A stretch of 64,000 nucleotides of DNA. Origin: Malaya genurostris (taxonomy: Eukaryota > Arthropoda > Insecta > Diptera > Culicidae). The notes below the pieces were generated by a model that made no database searches, was not told the origin of the DNA, and saw only the letters and a program-made list of their open reading frames with translations. The DNA lies in NCBI RefSeq assembly GCF_030247185.1, contig NC_080570.1, forward strand, positions 75,248,132 to 75,312,131. The letters are read 5' to 3'. This document shows positions 61,555 through 64,000 of the stretch, piece after piece; position 1 is the stretch's first letter, and every line of letters begins with the position of its first letter. The translations under genes were made by a program, and so were the position numbers.

Positions 61555-62090
61555 TTACCTTACCTTACCTAACAGCTGGGGTGTCTTTTGCTGTATCAAT
61601 CATACGTCTCCACATAACTCGATCCATGGCTGCTCGTCGCCAGTCCGATACGCCTAGCTTCAGCTTTCAGTCCGATGTAGGTTTCCGTCTCAAGGTTACG
61701 TGTCACAATATCAATATCGTTAGCGAAGCCAAAAAGTTGTACGGACTTTCGGAAGATCGTGTCACTTGTGTCGATCCTGGCTCTTCAAATCACACTTTCC
61801 AAGGCAATATTTAACAAGATAGAAGAGAGTCCATCACCTTACCGTAGCCTTCTCCAAGATTCGAAGGGATTTGAGGGAGTCCCAGATGCTCCGACGTAGC
61901 ATAGCACTCTATCCATCGTTGCTTTGACCAATCGCATCAGTTTATCCAGGAAACCGTATTCGTGCATGATCTGCCATAGCTGTTCTCGATCGATTGTGTC
62001 GTATGCCGCTTTGAAGTCAATGAATAGGTGATGCGTGGGTACGTTGTATTCACGACACTTCTGGAGTACTTGTCTTATCGCGAATATGTG
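61555..62090 (-). mobile_element. RTE-like LINE, copy 3, short and deleted
   Basis: Starts (3' end) with taccttaccttacctaacag like copy 2. It keeps DEQPWTELCGD-coding DNA, jumps at 61641/61642 to the AEARRIGL-coding region, continues through the FADD region (about 61735) and motif A (about 62000), and is truncated at about 62090. No clean target duplication was found. It is coding for nothing usable. Confidence 0.8.
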
Positions 62091-62139
62091 AACTCGATAT
62101 AGTAATTCTTATGTTTAGCTCAAAGTTTTCTTCAGCATT

Positions 62140-62640
62140 CTTGTTGTTTTACCCATATGTTCTTCAACTCTAGCTGTGTTTCATCAGCTTTAGGATGTAC
62201 GCTAAATTCCGTCTTCATATTTGCTCAAAATTTTTCAATCTGACAAAGTTCCGAAGAATCTGGTAGATTCATAACCACAAAATTGACTCCGTTGATTAGA
62301 CACAGAATCGACTTGGTTGGGCGCAAAATTGGCTTCGTTAGTTTGGTAGCACTCCAGCACGTTTCGAGTGTAGTGGCAGGATGACCTGGCCAAAACAGAA
62401 TTGATCCTTTGTTCTTCCGTATGAATGGCAAAATAAAGCACTCTCTCGTGATAATAATAATTGTCCTCAGTTGTTACGGAAATTACGAAAAGAGAACTTA
62501 TTTCCACATATTTTTGGAACGCCTGCCAAACAAGCAACATCTTTGTAAATTCGATAATTTCAGACAAAAGTTGACCTTGTGTTAAATTTCGTCCTCCATC
62601 ACAATAAAACACAATTTGGTAAGCAACATCGTGTAAAGCT
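62140..62640 (-). pseudogene. ITmD37E-type (Tc1/mariner superfamily) transposase relic
   Basis: On the minus strand: FYCDGGR (about 62605), MLLVWQAFQKY, then a frameshift into PFIRKNKGSILFWP (62431 on), another into SCHYTRNVLECYQTNE, and a third frame with VNFV and ELCQIEKF-stop-ANMKTEF (about 62240-62200). These blocks follow the order ...LMIWQ...PFIR...FWPDLASCHY...PELRPIEKFWA known from mosquito ITmD37E transposases (family pattern from memory). The second catalytic Asp position reads G or R here, and the first lies upstream of what is preserved. The copy is dead; no termini were found. Confidence 0.7.
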
Positions 62641-63165
62641 TCCTAGTGCGAGTTTTCGCAATGGTATGCTTTGCATTCCGATTTCGGGTTTATTGCACCT
62701 TGTAAACATATAACCCAGCAAACTTAATGGGTTTCTTCTTGGACTTTTAAGCGATATCGATTTGACATTATTAGACGGTTCGTAATGCGTTGTTTCCTTT
62801 TCCTAACCCCTTTACTGTCCCTTGAACCATGTTTACCATCACTATCTATCTCTTTTCAGAAACTTAAACGCTTTTCAAAGGTTCTTATCACAAGAGACAC
62901 ATTTGCTCAATTTGCAATTCCAAGGTTTCAAGCGATCGCTGGAACACCTCTGGAACATATCTGGAAACCTGTGTAAAAATGTATTTGATGGACAATTTCT
63001 TGTTTCGACGACATGTCTGGAGCTACTGTCTGAATAATTATGAACTTTGACAGATATGTGCAATATACTATAGAAAAGATTTACTCTAATTTTCAGATTT
63101 TTACTGGTACAGCTCAAAAGTTACAGAAAATTTTCGGTGCATGCCATTTTATTCGAATGCACCCT
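62641..63165. other. No gene recognised
   Basis: Short overlapping frames on both strands around 62785-63117 without domains. Confidence 0.35.
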
Positions 63166-63765
63166 TTAAGGGCTGAGGCCAGTAGGTCGCGTAAAATCAC
63201 GTGGCTCGCTGTGCGTATTACATTTCTCTCCATACTTTCTCGCAAATGTGCAGAATGACTCTCGATGTGGCCGGGTGGCCAAGAAAGTTTTGATATTGTC
63301 GGTTACATGTTTGACTACATCACATAAGATCCAATCAAGCTACCGCTTGTTTGGCAGCCTTTCTGAGTTGATTTTATTTCTCTCTCAGAAAAAAGGCGCC
63401 GACATAGAAATCGACTTACCTTCACGAAAATAACATTCACTTCAAAAATAACATTCTCTAATCGCATCTAAATTAAATTATCTAGACATTGTCAGGGCAT
63501 ATTTTTGATCCATGCTTTTGAAGGCGAGATATTCAATGAACAAGTTGAAAGACGGCGTTGTCAGCTATGCAATTCTTCCTTCAGAAAAAAGACCTTTCCG
63601 ACCGCTAAAGTCAATGAGTCATTCTGAAATTTGCACAGAATAATCTGAACTAATTTTCTAAGAGATTGTCAGTTGGGTTTTTAGATATTCGTCTTCGCCG
63701 ATATCCACCATCTTGAAAATATTGCGATTGTTTTACATATCTGAAATGAGACGGGAAAGAGTACT
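63166..63765 (+). mobile_element. TTAA-flanked TIR family, copy C
   Basis: TTAA at 63166-63169 is followed by gggctgaggccagt and then about 530 bp alignable to the element at 16687 (gtggctcgctgtgcgtatta, gactctcgatgtggccgggt, gagatattcaatgaacaagt). Alignment weakens after 63690 and the right terminus is not recognisable. Confidence 0.65.
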
Positions 63766-64000
63766 TACAACAAAATATAATATTTGGAGTTATGGCGGTT
63801 AGTGCAATGAAACTAAACCGTTTCAGAAAAATATGAAAGTTACCTTAAAGCCTACTATGCAGAATTTTTAACTATTTCGTTATGATACTAACGTAACTGT
63901 GACAGGCAGATACCAGTATTTCGAATGCTATTTGCATTCATCCCCAGTGTATCAGTACAAGGGACGGATGTAGTGTGATGGGTTTGTCGATGCCTTTCAT

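Overview
The window looks like a piece of mosquito chromosome, most likely culicine (Aedes-like). It is AT-rich eukaryotic DNA with no operons or bacterial signals. Almost everything recognisable is a transposable element of a type common in Aedes: R1, RTE-like, LOA-like and CR1/Jockey-like LINEs, mariner and ITmD37E relics, hAT and TA-type MITEs, a tRNA-derived SINE, and a composite interspersed repeat with an internal (CA)n tract. The species assignment is inference. I see no complete host gene. The best candidate for non-transposon transcription is a weak promoter-like, GC-richer stretch near 48.6-49.4 kb.

Layout. 1.3-2.4 kb: a gag-like (ORF1-only) retroelement, damaged. 2.5-3.35 kb: a composite (CA)n repeat. 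6.2-6.6 kb: a fragment of a TTAA-flanked TIR family. 7.9-8.7 kb: a mariner relic. 9.07-15.1 kb: a composite repeat carrying a SINE, with an R1-clade LINE inserted exactly in its (CA)n tract; a second repeat unit follows in tandem to 15.9 kb. 16.7-17.3 kb: a complete TTAA-flanked TIR element. 18.4-18.8 kb: a palindromic foldback. 20.3-23.6 kb: a second gag-like copy split by an RTE-like LINE with a clean 13-bp target duplication. 24.0-24.2 kb: a hAT MITE. 28.5-29.3 kb: a 5'-truncated LOA-like LINE with a 14-bp target duplication. 34.3-38.0 kb: a 3.7-kb foldback-like element whose arms are arrays of a 117-bp unit, with a MITE nested inside. 38.3-40.0 kb: a second RTE-like copy. 41.9-43.1 kb: a CR1/Jockey-like 3' end. 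43.1-45.6 kb: the best-preserved gag-like copy, broken by a 1.4-kb TIR element that itself contains a hAT MITE. 51.5-54.3 kb: a larger CR1/Jockey-like LINE. 58.9-60.3 kb: a 1.39-kb TIR element with a TA duplication. 61.6-62.1 kb: a third RTE-like copy. 62.1-62.6 kb: an ITmD37E transposase relic. 63.2-63.8 kb: another TTAA-family copy.

How the parts relate. This is a nested record of insertions, not a set of cooperating genes. At least seven insertions can be dated relative to their hosts from target duplications or interrupted homologies. The most unusual items are: (i) the foldback-like element with long inverted 117-bp arrays, a 702-bp higher-order period and paired YY1/ETS-like motifs in most units; (ii) the gag-like elements that run from ORF1 straight into a short 3'UTR and A-tail with no reverse transcriptase; (iii) three RTE-like copies whose different internal deletions share one identical breakpoint. 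Family names come from remembered motif patterns, not from a database search.
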